64,000 nucleotides of DNA, from contig CAVVFZ010000015.1 of the NCBI GenBank assembly GCA_963747555.1, forward strand, positions 60,769 to 124,768, given 5' to 3'. This stretch comes from DUZB01 sp963747555 (GTDB taxonomy: Bacteria; Desulfobacterota; DSM-4660; Desulfatiglandales; Desulfatiglandaceae). Positions 42,801 to 52,150 of this stretch are shown in pieces. The notes below the pieces were generated by a model. The model worked only from the letters and a program-made list of their open reading frames with translations. It was not told where the DNA came from and made no database searches. A program made the position numbers and the translations under genes. Every line of letters begins with the position of its first letter. Position 1 is the first letter of the stretch.

Positions 42801-43210
42801 GCCGTCCGGCCTGTTTCCGGAAGACCGGGGCGAACCTTGAGAACGGTTTCCTTCCTTATCTGGACGGTGCCGGGTTTGGCTCTCGGCGGCTTGGTGACAT
42901 ATTTAACCATGGTACAGGAGACGGGCACAACCCCTCCTGCTCGCGCTCTGCTGTGAAAGGCCGCGATGGCCGCGGCATCTTTGAGCGTCTTGCGGTCAGG
43001 ATCCGCCCCCGGCTTTGCCCTGAGCAGGACATGGCTTCCGGGCATGCCGTGCACATGAAACCAGTAGTCATTGGGCCTGGCCAGTTTGAAGGTCAATAGA
43101 TCGTTGACCGCATCATTTTTTCCGGCCAGAACAGTCCACCCGCCCGGGATTTCATAGCGCACGATCCCGGAAGGCAGGGTTTCTTCCGCCTCTTCAGTCC
43201 TCATGCCCAC
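42791..43210 (-). CDS. Stand-alone NFACT-R (DUF814) domain protein
   Basis: A 139-aa protein that consists of little beyond the NFACT RNA-binding domain: WTVLAGKNDAVNDLLTFKLA, DYWFHVHGMPGSHVLL and the Arg/Lys-rich KYVTKPPRAKPGTV. In full-length RqcH/Rqc2 this domain is the C-terminal part that contacts RNA on the ribosome; here the N-terminal FbpA-like and coiled-coil parts are missing. GTG start at 43210 (GAGG upstream) or ATG at 43204. It follows the OsmC gene by 25 bp, likely in one operon. Confidence 0.88.
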   Translation of the reverse strand: MGMRTEEAEETLPSGIVRYEIPGGWTVLAGKNDAVNDLLTFKLARPNDYWFHVHGMPGSHVLLRAKPGADPDRKTLKDAAAIAAFHSRARAGGVVPVSCTMVKYVTKPPRAKPGTVQIRKETVLKVRPGLPETGRTAQA

Positions 43211-43235
43211 CCACGCTGCCTCGGAAAAATGTCAA

Positions 43236-43631
43236 TTATTGGGCGGTCATAATGAACTCAGGCGGTTGGAGCATATGCCTCTTGACCGTGCAGAGATCCA
43301 TGGCCTTCAAAATGGCATTCTTATACTTCTCCGGAAATCCTTCGGGAAGTTTCAGGTCCAGGTAAAGCTTTTCGCAGAGCTTCTTTTCCCAGTTGAATTC
43401 ATAACGCAGGGCGAGGGTCATGCCCGCAGTGGCAATTTTTCTCGTCTCGCAAAAGTTGAGCGCGTACAGACCGGCGCAGGTGGCAATGGATGCCATGAAC
43501 AGGGCGAAAGGTTCCGGGGCCGTACCTTCTCCCCCGTTGTGCACAGGCTGATCCGTGGAAACAATCTTCCCTGCCACATCTGCATTTACTTTTTTCCCTC
43601 CCGGAAAGGTAACCGTAATCAGGTTTTCCAT
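43236..43631 (-). CDS. OsmC family protein
   Basis: A 131-aa OsmC/Ohr-fold protein. Cysteines C52 (ASIATCAGLYAL) and C114 (MDLCTVKRH) occupy places expected for the redox pair of peroxiredoxin-like OsmC members. GEGTAPEPFALFMAS is typical for the YhfA-like branch. It probably reduces organic hydroperoxides or is a thiol-dependent relative. First gene of a two-gene run with the NFACT-R protein. Confidence 0.9.
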   Translation of the reverse strand: MENLITVTFPGGKKVNADVAGKIVSTDQPVHNGGEGTAPEPFALFMASIATCAGLYALNFCETRKIATAGMTLALRYEFNWEKKLCEKLYLDLKLPEGFPEKYKNAILKAMDLCTVKRHMLQPPEFIMTAQ

Positions 43632-44115
43632 TTTTTCTTTATCCTTCGTTGTTATGTCCTTTATTTGAATGCTTCAATGTTCCGAGCAAAATGTTTAAAA
43701 GCCCCCAATGCGCCTCCGATACCGGGGTGAAATAGAAGAAATCCAGCCGGATAGCTTGCATAATTTAGAAGATATTTCAAGCCTTAAATGTCCGTTTCTC
43801 TCATGCAACCGCTTTGGGCAGCCTCTGATTCCCCTTGTTCCGAAGGAGGATGACTTCCTTGTTTTAAATTATATCTTGCTAATATTACAGGATAAGTTTG
43901 TTTGTATCCGGCATGCTTTTCATTGACTTATAATCTATCCAGGAGTATAAATAAATATTAACCTTTTGGTTCGGTTCCGGATCATTTCTTTGTGGCCCCG
44001 TGTCTTTGTTTGAAATTTTAGCGTCCAACTTAAGAATCTCACCGTTTTTCCGAAACCCGTTTTGCTTGAATGCCGAGATTTTCACAAAGGATTCCCCTTA
44101 TTGGACGGAGATTTT
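43632..44115. other. AT-rich intergenic region with promoter
   Basis: A 484-bp AT-rich gap between the divergent OsmC and PAS-kinase genes. It contains the promoter 43924-43951. No gene or known RNA motif is seen. Confidence 0.6.
43924..43951 (+). promoter_or_regulatory. Sigma-70 promoter for PAS kinase gene
   Basis: TTGACT (43924-43929), 16 nt, TATAAA (43946-43951). The leader to the kinase start would be about 155 nt. Confidence 0.5.
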
Positions 44116-45723
44116 ATGATGGCCGAAAGACCAACCTATGAAGAGTTGAAGAAGAGAATAAGCGCGTTGGAAAAGATAACCCCCGATGTCGGATTTGCCA
44201 GGGAGGCGATTCTGAGGAGTGAAGAGAAATACCGCGCCCTGTTCAATGAATCCAGGGACGCCGTCTATATCACCAGCCGGGAGGGGATCTTCATGGATGC
44301 CAATCAGGCCGGGCTGGAGCTTTTTGGGTATACCAGAGAGGAGATGCTCGGAAAAATTAATGTGCGAGATCTCTATGTCAATCCGAAGGAAAGGGATAGC
44401 TTCAGGCATGAGATAGAAAAGGAATCCGCCTTGAAGGACTTTCCCGTGAAGCTCAGGAAAAGGAACGGGGAGATCATGGAATGCCTTCTTACTTCCACCG
44501 TATGCCGGTCTCCAAGCGGAGAAATTGCCGGGTATCAGGGCATCATTCGGGATGTTACGGAATACAACCAGGCCCGGAAGGCGCTTCAGGAAAGTGAAAT
44601 CCGGTATCGCGCCATGGTGGAGGCATTTGATGGGTTAATCTATATTTGTTCCCCCGATTATCGCGTGGGATATATGAATCAGCGGTTCATAGAGCGTACG
44701 GGCTATGACGGCACCGGAGAATTGTGCTACAAGGCGATTCATGAACGGGATAGCATCTGTCCCTGGTGCGTTAACGAACGGGTGTTTTCGGGAGAGACTG
44801 TCCGTTGGGAACTTTTGAGTCCCAAAGATAATCACTGGTTCTATGTGGTCAATACCCCGATTCGGTATGCGGACGGCCGGGTTTTTAAACAATCGATGAT
44901 GTTGGACATTACCGATCGCAAAGAAATGGAAGAAACGGTACGGAAGAGTTCAGAAAAAATAAAACAGTTCGCCTATTCCGTTTCCCACGACCTGAAGAGC
45001 CCCGCAATCGGGATCTACGGGCTCGCAAAACTTCTGCGTGGGCGTTATCAGGATTCCCTGGATGAAAAGGGAAGGACCTGTTGCGATCATATTCTGAGAG
45101 CGGCTGAGCAGATCGCCTCCCTGGTTGAACAGATCAACATGTTTATTGCCACAAAGGAAATGCCCCTTCATGTGGAAACGGTGAATCCGAAAGAGATTTT
45201 GCAGATGATAAGGGAGGAATTTTCCGAGTCGTTGGACATTCGCCGGATCGAATGGTCCGAGCCGGAAGCCCTGCCGGAGATCCATGCGGACAGGCTTTGT
45301 CTCCTGAGAATTCTGCGCAATCTCGTGGACAATGCCCTGAAATACGGTGGGGAAGAGCTTACCAGGATAAAAATTACCTACGAAGAGACGGATCAGTTTC
45401 ATGTCTTTTCCGTGATGGATGACGGGATCGGCATTCAGGAGGGCGTCTCCAAGAGGATCTGGGGGATGTTTCAGCGCCTGGAGTCATCGAAGGGGATTCA
45501 GGGAACCGGTCTGGGCCTGGCTATCGTAAAGGAGATAGCGGAAATGCATGGGGGCAACGTCCGGATAGAAACCGGTGGAACAAAGGGCGTTACGATCCAC
45601 GTGTCCCTTTCAAAGGAATGGTCAGAAAAGGAATGCGATGAGCCCTCTGACGCCGGGCAACAATTCTCCGATTCGAAACGATTTGAACTTGCGGGAATGG
45701 AAAAGGATGAGAGTGGAGGGTAA
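44116..45723 (+). CDS. PAS-domain sensor histidine kinase
   Basis: A 535-aa soluble kinase. A short coiled N-terminus (PTYEELKKRISALEK) leads to two PAS domains, about 33-155 and 165-280, then HisKA with H291 (SVSHDLKSPA) and HATPase_c (MDDGIGIQE, GTGLGLAIVKE). The second PAS carries several Cys (ELCYK, ICPWCV), which could bind a cofactor. No membrane segment, so it reads an internal signal. Start set at 44116 with GGACGGAG upstream. It ends one base before the U32 gene begins, so they are co-transcribed. No receiver gene is next to it. Confidence 0.92.
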   Translation: MMAERPTYEELKKRISALEKITPDVGFAREAILRSEEKYRALFNESRDAVYITSREGIFMDANQAGLELFGYTREEMLGKINVRDLYVNPKERDSFRHEIEKESALKDFPVKLRKRNGEIMECLLTSTVCRSPSGEIAGYQGIIRDVTEYNQARKALQESEIRYRAMVEAFDGLIYICSPDYRVGYMNQRFIERTGYDGTGELCYKAIHERDSICPWCVNERVFSGETVRWELLSPKDNHWFYVVNTPIRYADGRVFKQSMMLDITDRKEMEETVRKSSEKIKQFAYSVSHDLKSPAIGIYGLAKLLRGRYQDSLDEKGRTCCDHILRAAEQIASLVEQINMFIATKEMPLHVETVNPKEILQMIREEFSESLDIRRIEWSEPEALPEIHADRLCLLRILRNLVDNALKYGGEELTRIKITYEETDQFHVFSVMDDGIGIQEGVSKRIWGMFQRLESSKGIQGTGLGLAIVKEIAEMHGGNVRIETGGTKGVTIHVSLSKEWSEKECDEPSDAGQQFSDSKRFELAGMEKDESGG

Positions 45724-46959
45724 ATGGAACTTCTGGCGCCGGCCGGCACCCTGGAGAAACTGAGATGGGCCGCTGTTTATGGTGCGGATGCGGTATACTT
45801 CGGGACGGAATTTGGGTCCCTCAGGAGCTTTGCAGGGAATTTTTCACTTGAAGACGCGGACAAAGGACTTTCTTTTCTCCATGCCCGCGGGAAAAAAGGG
45901 TACGTCACACTCAATATCTATCCTTTTTCAAATGAGGTGGATGCCCTCAAAAAGACCGCCGCTTTACTGGATGAGATGGGGGTGGATGCCCTGATCGTCT
46001 CTGATTTGGGCCTCCTCATGGCATTGAATAAAATGGGTCTTCGGACAGCTGTTCATATCAGCACACAAGCCAATAGCTTGAATTACCAGACTGTGTTGGC
46101 CTACGGGGAGCTTGGCGCCAGGAGAGTGAACCTGGCACGAGAGCTTTCCCTTGAGCAGATCCGGGAAATTCTCAAAGTCACGGCCGGACAGGTTGAGACA
46201 GAGACGTTTATCCATGGCGCCGTATGTTTTTCCTATTCCGGCAGGTGTGCTATCAGCGACTATCTGGCCGGCTTTCGTGCAAACCGTGGGGAGTGCAAGC
46301 ATCCCTGCAGATGGAAATATACCCTTATGGAAGAGACCAGGCCTGGACAGTACATGCCGGTCTTTGAGGACGAAAGAGGTTTATACCTGTTTAACAGTAA
46401 GGAACTGGCGCTTTTTGAATTTGTCGCAGACCTGAAAAAGGCGGGGGTGGATTCCATCAAAATTGAAGGACGGATGAAATCGATTCATTACATTGCTACG
46501 GTGGTTTCTTTTTACAGACAGGTTCTGGACGGAAAACAATTTTCACGCGAACAGGGGCTGGAATTTCTCAACAGGATCCCCAACAGGGGGTACTCAGCCG
46601 GATTCATGAAGGGCAAGATCGATGACGGCGATTATTCAAGAGAGAGCAGTACCTCCCAGTCGGATTCTGTTTTTGTGGGAAATGTTACGGAAGAAACCAT
46701 TAACGGAAAACAGGTGGTTTGCGTAAGAAATTCCATTTCGGGAGGGGAAGAGCTTGAGGTTCTCTCCCCGGACGGAGACCTTGCCACTGTAAAAATGCCG
46801 GACCTTCTTACCACAAGTCTCGGTCGACAGGCAGCATCCGCCAACAACTCACAGAGTATCGTGCTCAATACCCCCTTAGAGCCCTATGCGATTCTTCGCA
46901 GGGTAGGAAAAAAAGCCCAACGAAGATTTCATGAATTTTCGGACAGGGAACACTATTGA
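45724..46959 (+). CDS. Peptidase U32 family protein
   Basis: A 411-aa U32-family protein: MELLAPAGTLEKLRWAAVYGADAVYFG at the N-terminus and the family signature ETFIHGAVCFSYSGRCAISDY with downstream GECKHPCRW, whose cysteines are likely Fe-S ligands. Despite the name, characterised members TrhP and RlhA hydroxylate RNA bases using prephenate-derived electrons; collagenase activity is an older annotation. GGAGGG precedes the ATG, which abuts the kinase stop codon. Confidence 0.93.
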   Translation: MELLAPAGTLEKLRWAAVYGADAVYFGTEFGSLRSFAGNFSLEDADKGLSFLHARGKKGYVTLNIYPFSNEVDALKKTAALLDEMGVDALIVSDLGLLMALNKMGLRTAVHISTQANSLNYQTVLAYGELGARRVNLARELSLEQIREILKVTAGQVETETFIHGAVCFSYSGRCAISDYLAGFRANRGECKHPCRWKYTLMEETRPGQYMPVFEDERGLYLFNSKELALFEFVADLKKAGVDSIKIEGRMKSIHYIATVVSFYRQVLDGKQFSREQGLEFLNRIPNRGYSAGFMKGKIDDGDYSRESSTSQSDSVFVGNVTEETINGKQVVCVRNSISGGEELEVLSPDGDLATVKMPDLLTTSLGRQAASANNSQSIVLNTPLEPYAILRRVGKKAQRRFHEFSDREHY

Positions 46960-47576
46960 CAGGAAACTGTGTGATGGTTAATTTGTTTTCAAGGTTTTTT
47001 AAAGCAGCTTCATTTTAGTCTTGCATATACGGAAAATCTGAGATAAAGGAGACCCAGTACTGTGGATCGGCTATTAATTTACAAAAAGGAATACAGTGGT
47101 TCCAAGAGAATCCGTATTCTCTCATCTGATTTGCCTACCTCAGTTTTAACGATTCTTTTGCGTTAAACCCCTGCTTTTTTTTAAAAAAAGCCTTTGAAAA
47201 GAGGCGAAGCTTGGAGCAACCCCTGCAGCGGGGTGAAATTTTTAAAACCGCCCATCGGGAACGAAATTCTTTGCGGGAAAACATTTTATACATTTAGTAA
47301 GGCAAAAGGGACACGGCAATGCCCTGTCAGCTGGATGAACCTGGACAAGAGTAGTTTCGCAAATCTGGGAAAAAGTCCATAGGGGGCCCAGGTCCGATTC
47401 AATGAGGTCCGGCATTTCTTGCAGCTGTTTTGACCGCTTCCCATGCGGGCAGGATGCATGGGGCTTCAAAGATGTATGCCGTGGACTACCTTCCTGCATG
47501 TACAGGATTTATCGGTTGGGATGTCCCAACCGAAAGTAGAATAAAAAAACTATTATTATGAAAGAAGGAAGAAAAT
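46960..47576. other. Long intergenic region before a small gene
   Basis: A 617-bp stretch with no firm gene. It contains a T/A-run palindrome near 47172-47191, a CCCC-TGCAGC-GGGG hairpin around 47220-47235 and a perfect hairpin at 47513-47532. A minus-strand frame with C-P-F-C and C-I-K-C near its end (47242-47499) is possible but unsupported. Confidence 0.5.
47513..47532. promoter_or_regulatory. Hairpin upstream of small gene
   Basis: CGGTTGGGA-TG-TCCCAACCG is a perfect inverted repeat of 9 bp with a 2-nt centre. It lies 45 bp upstream of the 53-codon gene. No T-tract follows, so an operator or leader structure is more likely than a terminator. Confidence 0.5.
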
Positions 47577-47738
47577 ATGGAAGAAGGAAAAATGAGGAAA
47601 ATTGAAGCCCAATTGCGTCAACTGATTGCTCTTGATGACAAGGCCAGGGAGGAAGAGCAGACAGTCAAAAAGACCACCCCGCCCGGTACACGGGTGATCC
47701 GTCGCCGAAAGGACTCGCCTGATAAACACATCATGTAA
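47577..47738 (+). CDS. Small basic/acidic protein, 53 aa
   Basis: Begins MEEGKMRKIEAQLRQLIALD and ends RRRKDSPDKHIM. AGAAGGAAG lies 8 bp upstream of the ATG. The first half is an amphipathic helix with heptad-like Leu/Ile; the second half is Thr/Pro then Arg/Lys-rich. No cysteine, no membrane segment. The composition and ribosome site support translation; the function is unknown. Confidence 0.55.
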   Translation: MEEGKMRKIEAQLRQLIALDDKAREEEQTVKKTTPPGTRVIRRRKDSPDKHIM

Positions 47739-47864
47739 TCTGGATAAGAAAGAGAGGAAATCCTGAAATTCCCTTCATTCGGCGCAGCTTCGGATTATAG
47801 CCGATCATTTTTCAAAACAGAAAATTCTCAAGACCGGTACCGCCGTACTCCACCAGCCAAACTT

Positions 47865-48956
47865 TTACCGGATCATCTCCACGACTGTGTCGCCAAATTC
47901 GGTTGTCTGGAGGATCTTTCCCTGAGCATGGACGCCGTTTGCCAATTCCGTTGTGGTAAACCCTTCTTCAAATAGGCGAAAGAGGGCATTCCAGATCTCC
48001 TGCGCCTCCTCCTGAAGGCCAAGGCACTGGTCGAAAAGCATCGCAATGCTGCCGATCATGGAATAGGGATTGGCCATATTGCGGTTGGCGATATCCGGCG
48101 CCGATCCATGGGCCGGTTCCACATAGCTCTTATCCGGGCCTAAGCATGCGGACGGCATGAGCCCGAGAGAGCCGATGATCCCGCCCGCCTGATCCGTAAG
48201 AATATCCCCCTGCATGTTCTCTAAAAGCATCACGCCGTTGAACTGGGTTGGATTCTTTACGAGGTGATACGCGGCGCTGTCGACCAGTGTGGATTGGCAG
48301 GGAACATCGGGAAATTCCTTCGCCACATCTTCAAAAACCTCTCTCCAGAATCGGGATGTGGCAAGCACGTTGGCTTTGTGAATATTGGTGAGTTTAACGC
48401 CCTTTTTTCGGGCCTCCTTGAGGGCAACGAGCGAGATCCTTCGGACCTGTTCTTCCGTGTAGGTGCAATCGTCCCTGGCATATTTCATCCCGGTTGAAAC
48501 CCCTTCCGTCTTGTCCCCGAAATAAATTCCGCCGACAAGTTCCCGTATCATCAGGATATCAATCCCATCACCGATGATTTCAGGTTTCAACGGAGAAAAA
48601 GATGCGAGGGATCGGGGCAATCTCACCGGCCTGAAATTGGCAAAGGTGTCATAGCGTTTTCGCAATGGCAGAATGGCGGCGATTTCAGGACGGAGTTCCC
48701 GAGGGATGGCATGCATTTCCTCCACGGCAAGTCCCACGGGACCTTTGATGATGACGTCCGCTTGATCGCAGACCCTCTTCGTTTTTTCAGGGAAGGGACT
48801 GCCGTCGGAAAAATAGGCGCCTGCGCCAAATGGGGCGTAATTCAAGGTAAAGGTGTGATGATATTTTTTTTCGATAGCCTTCAGTACTTTTATGGCCTCG
48901 CGAACGATCTCGGGTCCGATGCCGTCGCCTTCCAGTACTGCAATCGTCTTGTGCAT
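47865..48956 (-). CDS. leuB: 3-isopropylmalate dehydrogenase-like protein
   Basis: A 363-aa decarboxylating dehydrogenase. It has GDGIGPEIV, LRKRYDTFANFRPVRLP and the isopropylmalate-type MIRELVGGIYFGDKTEG, and GSAPDIANRNMANP near the C-terminus, so the leucine-pathway subtype is most likely. Several motifs differ from typical LeuB: NIHKANVL (usually D-K-A-N), VDSAAYHL, and LENMQGDILTDQAGG (usually FGDILSDEAS). Metal-binding Asp positions are kept. leuA, leuC and leuD are not in this window. It could be a LeuB with relaxed substrate or a related beta-decarboxylating enzyme. Confidence 0.8.
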   Translation of the reverse strand: MHKTIAVLEGDGIGPEIVREAIKVLKAIEKKYHHTFTLNYAPFGAGAYFSDGSPFPEKTKRVCDQADVIIKGPVGLAVEEMHAIPRELRPEIAAILPLRKRYDTFANFRPVRLPRSLASFSPLKPEIIGDGIDILMIRELVGGIYFGDKTEGVSTGMKYARDDCTYTEEQVRRISLVALKEARKKGVKLTNIHKANVLATSRFWREVFEDVAKEFPDVPCQSTLVDSAAYHLVKNPTQFNGVMLLENMQGDILTDQAGGIIGSLGLMPSACLGPDKSYVEPAHGSAPDIANRNMANPYSMIGSIAMLFDQCLGLQEEAQEIWNALFRLFEEGFTTTELANGVHAQGKILQTTEFGDTVVEMIR

Positions 48957-49050
48957 GGCTGCTCCTTCACAACAGATTTGTTTTGTGATAAAGAGGGGAA
49001 CATAAACAATACAATCCCGGATGTCAAAGGGCGAATTAGGGAAAAATTCT

Positions 49051-50028
49051 ATGGCTGATCAGCTATACATGGCTCCTTTAAGAGGTTTTACGGATCAGAT
49101 CTACCGGAATCTCTTTTCGGAACACTTTGGCGGATTTGACCGGGCAGTGGCGCCTTTCATCGCAAGCACAAGCGGCAAACGCATCCGTCCTAAATACGCC
49201 AGAGGGCTTCTTCCCGAAAACAATGCCGGTATGCCGGTTGTGCCGCAGATCCTGAGTAAATCGGCGAAGGATTTCATCGCGCTGGCCAACTGCCTGCTGG
49301 ATATGGGCTACGACACGATCAACTGGAATGTGGGATGCCCATACCCCCAGGTAACGAAAAAGATGCGCGGTTCCGGTCTGCTTCCCCATGCAGACCGGAT
49401 CCAAGCGTTTCTTGACGAGGTTGTCCCTTCCATGTGGGCCATGGGAGGACAACTTTCCATCAAAACCAGATTAGGACAGGAAAGCAGGGATGAGCTCGTT
49501 AAGTTGGCGCCTATCCTCAATCAATACCCTCTGGAAGAGGTCATCATCCACGCCAGGACCGCTGTGCAGATGTACGAGGGAAATGTGGACCTGGAAGGTT
49601 TCGAGACCTGCCTTTCCATTCTCCAACATCCTGTTGTTTACAACGGGGATATCAGGAGCGCGGAAGATCTCCGGGTGCTGTCGGAACGGTTCTCCAATGT
49701 GAACCGATGGATGATCGGTCGCTGGTCCCTCGTCAACCCTTTTTTGCCTGGGTTGATAAAAACAGGGCAGGATGCGATGGGTAACAAGGTTGAAAGGCTG
49801 AAATGCTTCCATGATGCTTTATACGAGCATTACGCGGGAGCGCTATGTGGGTCTTCCCATCTGCTGAACCGGATGAAAGCCCAGTGGAATTATTTGTCGC
49901 TGTCGTTCAGAGACTGCGGAAAGACCGTGAAAAAGATCAGGAAATCCAATTGTCCCAAACATTATCTGGAATTGGTCAGTCGGTTTTTCGAGACGGAAGC
50001 CGTGTGGAAGGAGGGAGAAAATGCCTGA
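49051..50028 (+). CDS. tRNA-dihydrouridine synthase
   Basis: A 325-aa FMN enzyme that reduces uridine to dihydrouridine in tRNA. It opens MADQLYMAPLRGFTD, has the catalytic NWNVGCP (C96) followed by KKMRGSGLLPHAD, then SIKTRLG, the His in IIHART, and VYNGDI for flavin binding. Start set at 49051, where family similarity begins. It diverges from the leuB-like gene 94 bp away and overlaps the recQ start by 8 bp. Confidence 0.93.
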   Translation: MADQLYMAPLRGFTDQIYRNLFSEHFGGFDRAVAPFIASTSGKRIRPKYARGLLPENNAGMPVVPQILSKSAKDFIALANCLLDMGYDTINWNVGCPYPQVTKKMRGSGLLPHADRIQAFLDEVVPSMWAMGGQLSIKTRLGQESRDELVKLAPILNQYPLEEVIIHARTAVQMYEGNVDLEGFETCLSILQHPVVYNGDIRSAEDLRVLSERFSNVNRWMIGRWSLVNPFLPGLIKTGQDAMGNKVERLKCFHDALYEHYAGALCGSSHLLNRMKAQWNYLSLSFRDCGKTVKKIRKSNCPKHYLELVSRFFETEAVWKEGENA

Positions 50029-52138
50029 CATACCGGTATCCGCCACACCTAACCCGAGCGACTCGGTCGGCATTGGGAAAAAAGTCGAAAGACCCGTTTC
50101 CTCGGATCTGGATCTGATTCTGGGGGAGGTATTTCGGTTCTCCTCCTTCCGCCCTTACCAAAAGAAGGTCTGCGAATCGGTGATACAGGGCCGGGATCTT
50201 CTCCTGGTCATGCCCACGGGCTCGGGCAAGTCCCTTTGTTACCAGCTTCCGGGGATAGTGCGTAACGGCACAACCCTTGTAGTCAGCCCCCTTATTGCGC
50301 TGATGGAAGATCAAACCGCCGGGCTGAGGCAAAAAGGGTTTGTAGCGGATCGGATTCATTCCGGACGCTCCCGTTCCGACTCCCGCCAGGTATGCCGGGA
50401 TTACCTCAATGGAAACCTGGAATTCCTGTTCATTGCCCCGGAGAGGCTGGCTGTCCCGGGGTTTCCCGAGATGTTGGCGCGGCGAAAACCGGTTCTTATC
50501 GCCATCGACGAAGCCCACTGTATTTCCCAGTGGGGCCACGATTTCAGGCCCGACTACCGGCTGTTGGGGGAAAGGCTTCCCATCCTTCGTCCGGCTCCAG
50601 TCATCGCCATGACGGCAACCGCCACGCCGAGGGTCCAGAAGGATATCGTTCAGCAGTTAGGAATGGCGAAAACCGAGATGTGTATCCACGGGTTCCGGCG
50701 GATCAATATCGCGATCGAACTGGTGGAGCTCATGCCGTCGGACAGGTCCGCAAAGGTCATCGATATTCTTCAAAACAGGGATGCCAGGCCAGCCATCGTC
50801 TATGCTCCCACAAGACAGAAAACGGAGGATCTGGCAGGGGAGTTGGTGCAATTTTTTCCCACAGCCCCTTATCATGCGGGGCTCTCCGCTGAAACAAGAG
50901 ACAGTGTCCAGACCTCTTTTCTTTCAGGCAGGCTTGAGGTCATCGTCGCCACCATCGCCTTCGGCATGGGCATCGATAAACCGGATGTTCGCACCGTGAT
51001 CCACACGGCTCTTCCAGGAAGCCTGGAAGGCTATTATCAGGAGATCGGTCGCGCGGGAAGGGACGGGAATCTTTCCAGAGCCATCCTGCTTCATTCTTAC
51101 GGGGACCGGCGCGTTCACCATTTCTTTCATGAAAAGAGTTATCCTCGTGAAGATATCCTCAAGACGATTCATGCCCACCTTACGGACAGGAAAAAACCCT
51201 CCGAAACCCTGCGCAGGGATTTGGGCATGGAACCGGAGGAGTTCGAATCCGCGCTGGAAAAACTGTGGATTCACGGGGGCGCCCTGGTGGACCCTGATGA
51301 GACGGTGCGCAGAGGGCACAACCGCTGGCAAGTCCCCTACCGAAATCAGAGCGCCCACCGACTGGCGCAGATCGATGAGATCTCCCGTTTCGCCGGATCT
51401 TTTTCCTGCCGTATGCTCTATCTGGTGCAGCACTTCGGGGATCGTGCGGACAATGGGAAACCATGCGGAATCTGTGACTTCTGCGCCCCGCGGGAAACTA
51501 CGGCATCCATCCTGCGCAAACCGGATTCGAAGGAGCAGGAGATCATAGCCGAACTTTTCTCCACGCTCAGGCATGCGGGCGGCATGAGCACCGGAAAACT
51601 CTATACGGAGGTCAGTCCCGGTTCCGCTTTCAAGCGCTCGGATTTTGAAAATCTGCTCAGGTCCCTTACGGTGGCCGGACTGGTTGCGCTGACCGAGCTT
51701 TCCTTTGAAAAAGATGGCAGAATCATTCACTACAGAAAAGCGGAACTTACGGGGAAAGGCCGCGGTTTGGGACCCAAAGAGATTCCAATGCTCGCCATAA
51801 CCGCTCTGCCGGCTTCCCAAAAAGAAAAATCAAAAACTTCTTCACCCGCGAAAAAAGTCGATGCCGGCAAAGTGATCCGGAGGCCGGGGGCGAAAGAAGA
51901 TACAGGAAAAAATCCCGACCTCTATGAGGCGTTGAGATTGTGGCGGATGGAAGCGGCAAGGAGAAAGGGAGTCCCCGCCTTTCGCATCTTTACCAACAAG
52001 GTCCTGGACAACCTGGTGGCCGACCGGCCCGGTTCTCCAGATGAACTGCACCTGGTCCAGGGGGTGGGGCCTTATTTCGTGAAACAGTATGGAAAGCAGG
52101 TATTGCGAATCGTGAAGGAATATTCCAGCCCCGTATAA
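50021..52138 (+). CDS. recQ: ATP-dependent DNA helicase RecQ
   Basis: A 705-aa 3'-5' helicase. Order: Q-motif-like FRPYQ, Walker A PTGSGKS (K70), DEAH box with HCISQWGHDFRPDY, motif III TATAT, motif V-VI GMGIDKP and QEIGRAGRDG, the RecQ zinc site (CR...CGICDFC), winged helix, then a low-complexity linker (~590-630) and a C-terminal HRDC domain (YEALRLWRMEAARRKGVPAF). It functions in recombination and fork repair. It overlaps the end of dus by 8 bp. Confidence 0.96.
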   Translation: MPDIPVSATPNPSDSVGIGKKVERPVSSDLDLILGEVFRFSSFRPYQKKVCESVIQGRDLLLVMPTGSGKSLCYQLPGIVRNGTTLVVSPLIALMEDQTAGLRQKGFVADRIHSGRSRSDSRQVCRDYLNGNLEFLFIAPERLAVPGFPEMLARRKPVLIAIDEAHCISQWGHDFRPDYRLLGERLPILRPAPVIAMTATATPRVQKDIVQQLGMAKTEMCIHGFRRINIAIELVELMPSDRSAKVIDILQNRDARPAIVYAPTRQKTEDLAGELVQFFPTAPYHAGLSAETRDSVQTSFLSGRLEVIVATIAFGMGIDKPDVRTVIHTALPGSLEGYYQEIGRAGRDGNLSRAILLHSYGDRRVHHFFHEKSYPREDILKTIHAHLTDRKKPSETLRRDLGMEPEEFESALEKLWIHGGALVDPDETVRRGHNRWQVPYRNQSAHRLAQIDEISRFAGSFSCRMLYLVQHFGDRADNGKPCGICDFCAPRETTASILRKPDSKEQEIIAELFSTLRHAGGMSTGKLYTEVSPGSAFKRSDFENLLRSLTVAGLVALTELSFEKDGRIIHYRKAELTGKGRGLGPKEIPMLAITALPASQKEKSKTSSPAKKVDAGKVIRRPGAKEDTGKNPDLYEALRLWRMEAARRKGVPAFRIFTNKVLDNLVADRPGSPDELHLVQGVGPYFVKQYGKQVLRIVKEYSSPV

Positions 52139-52150
52139 GGAGGAATCATT

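Noticed and set aside
47242..47499. Minus-strand frame with CPFC and CIKC near its end
   Set aside because: Zinc-ribbon-like cysteines but no ribosome site, no recognisable family and low-complexity start; left undecided.
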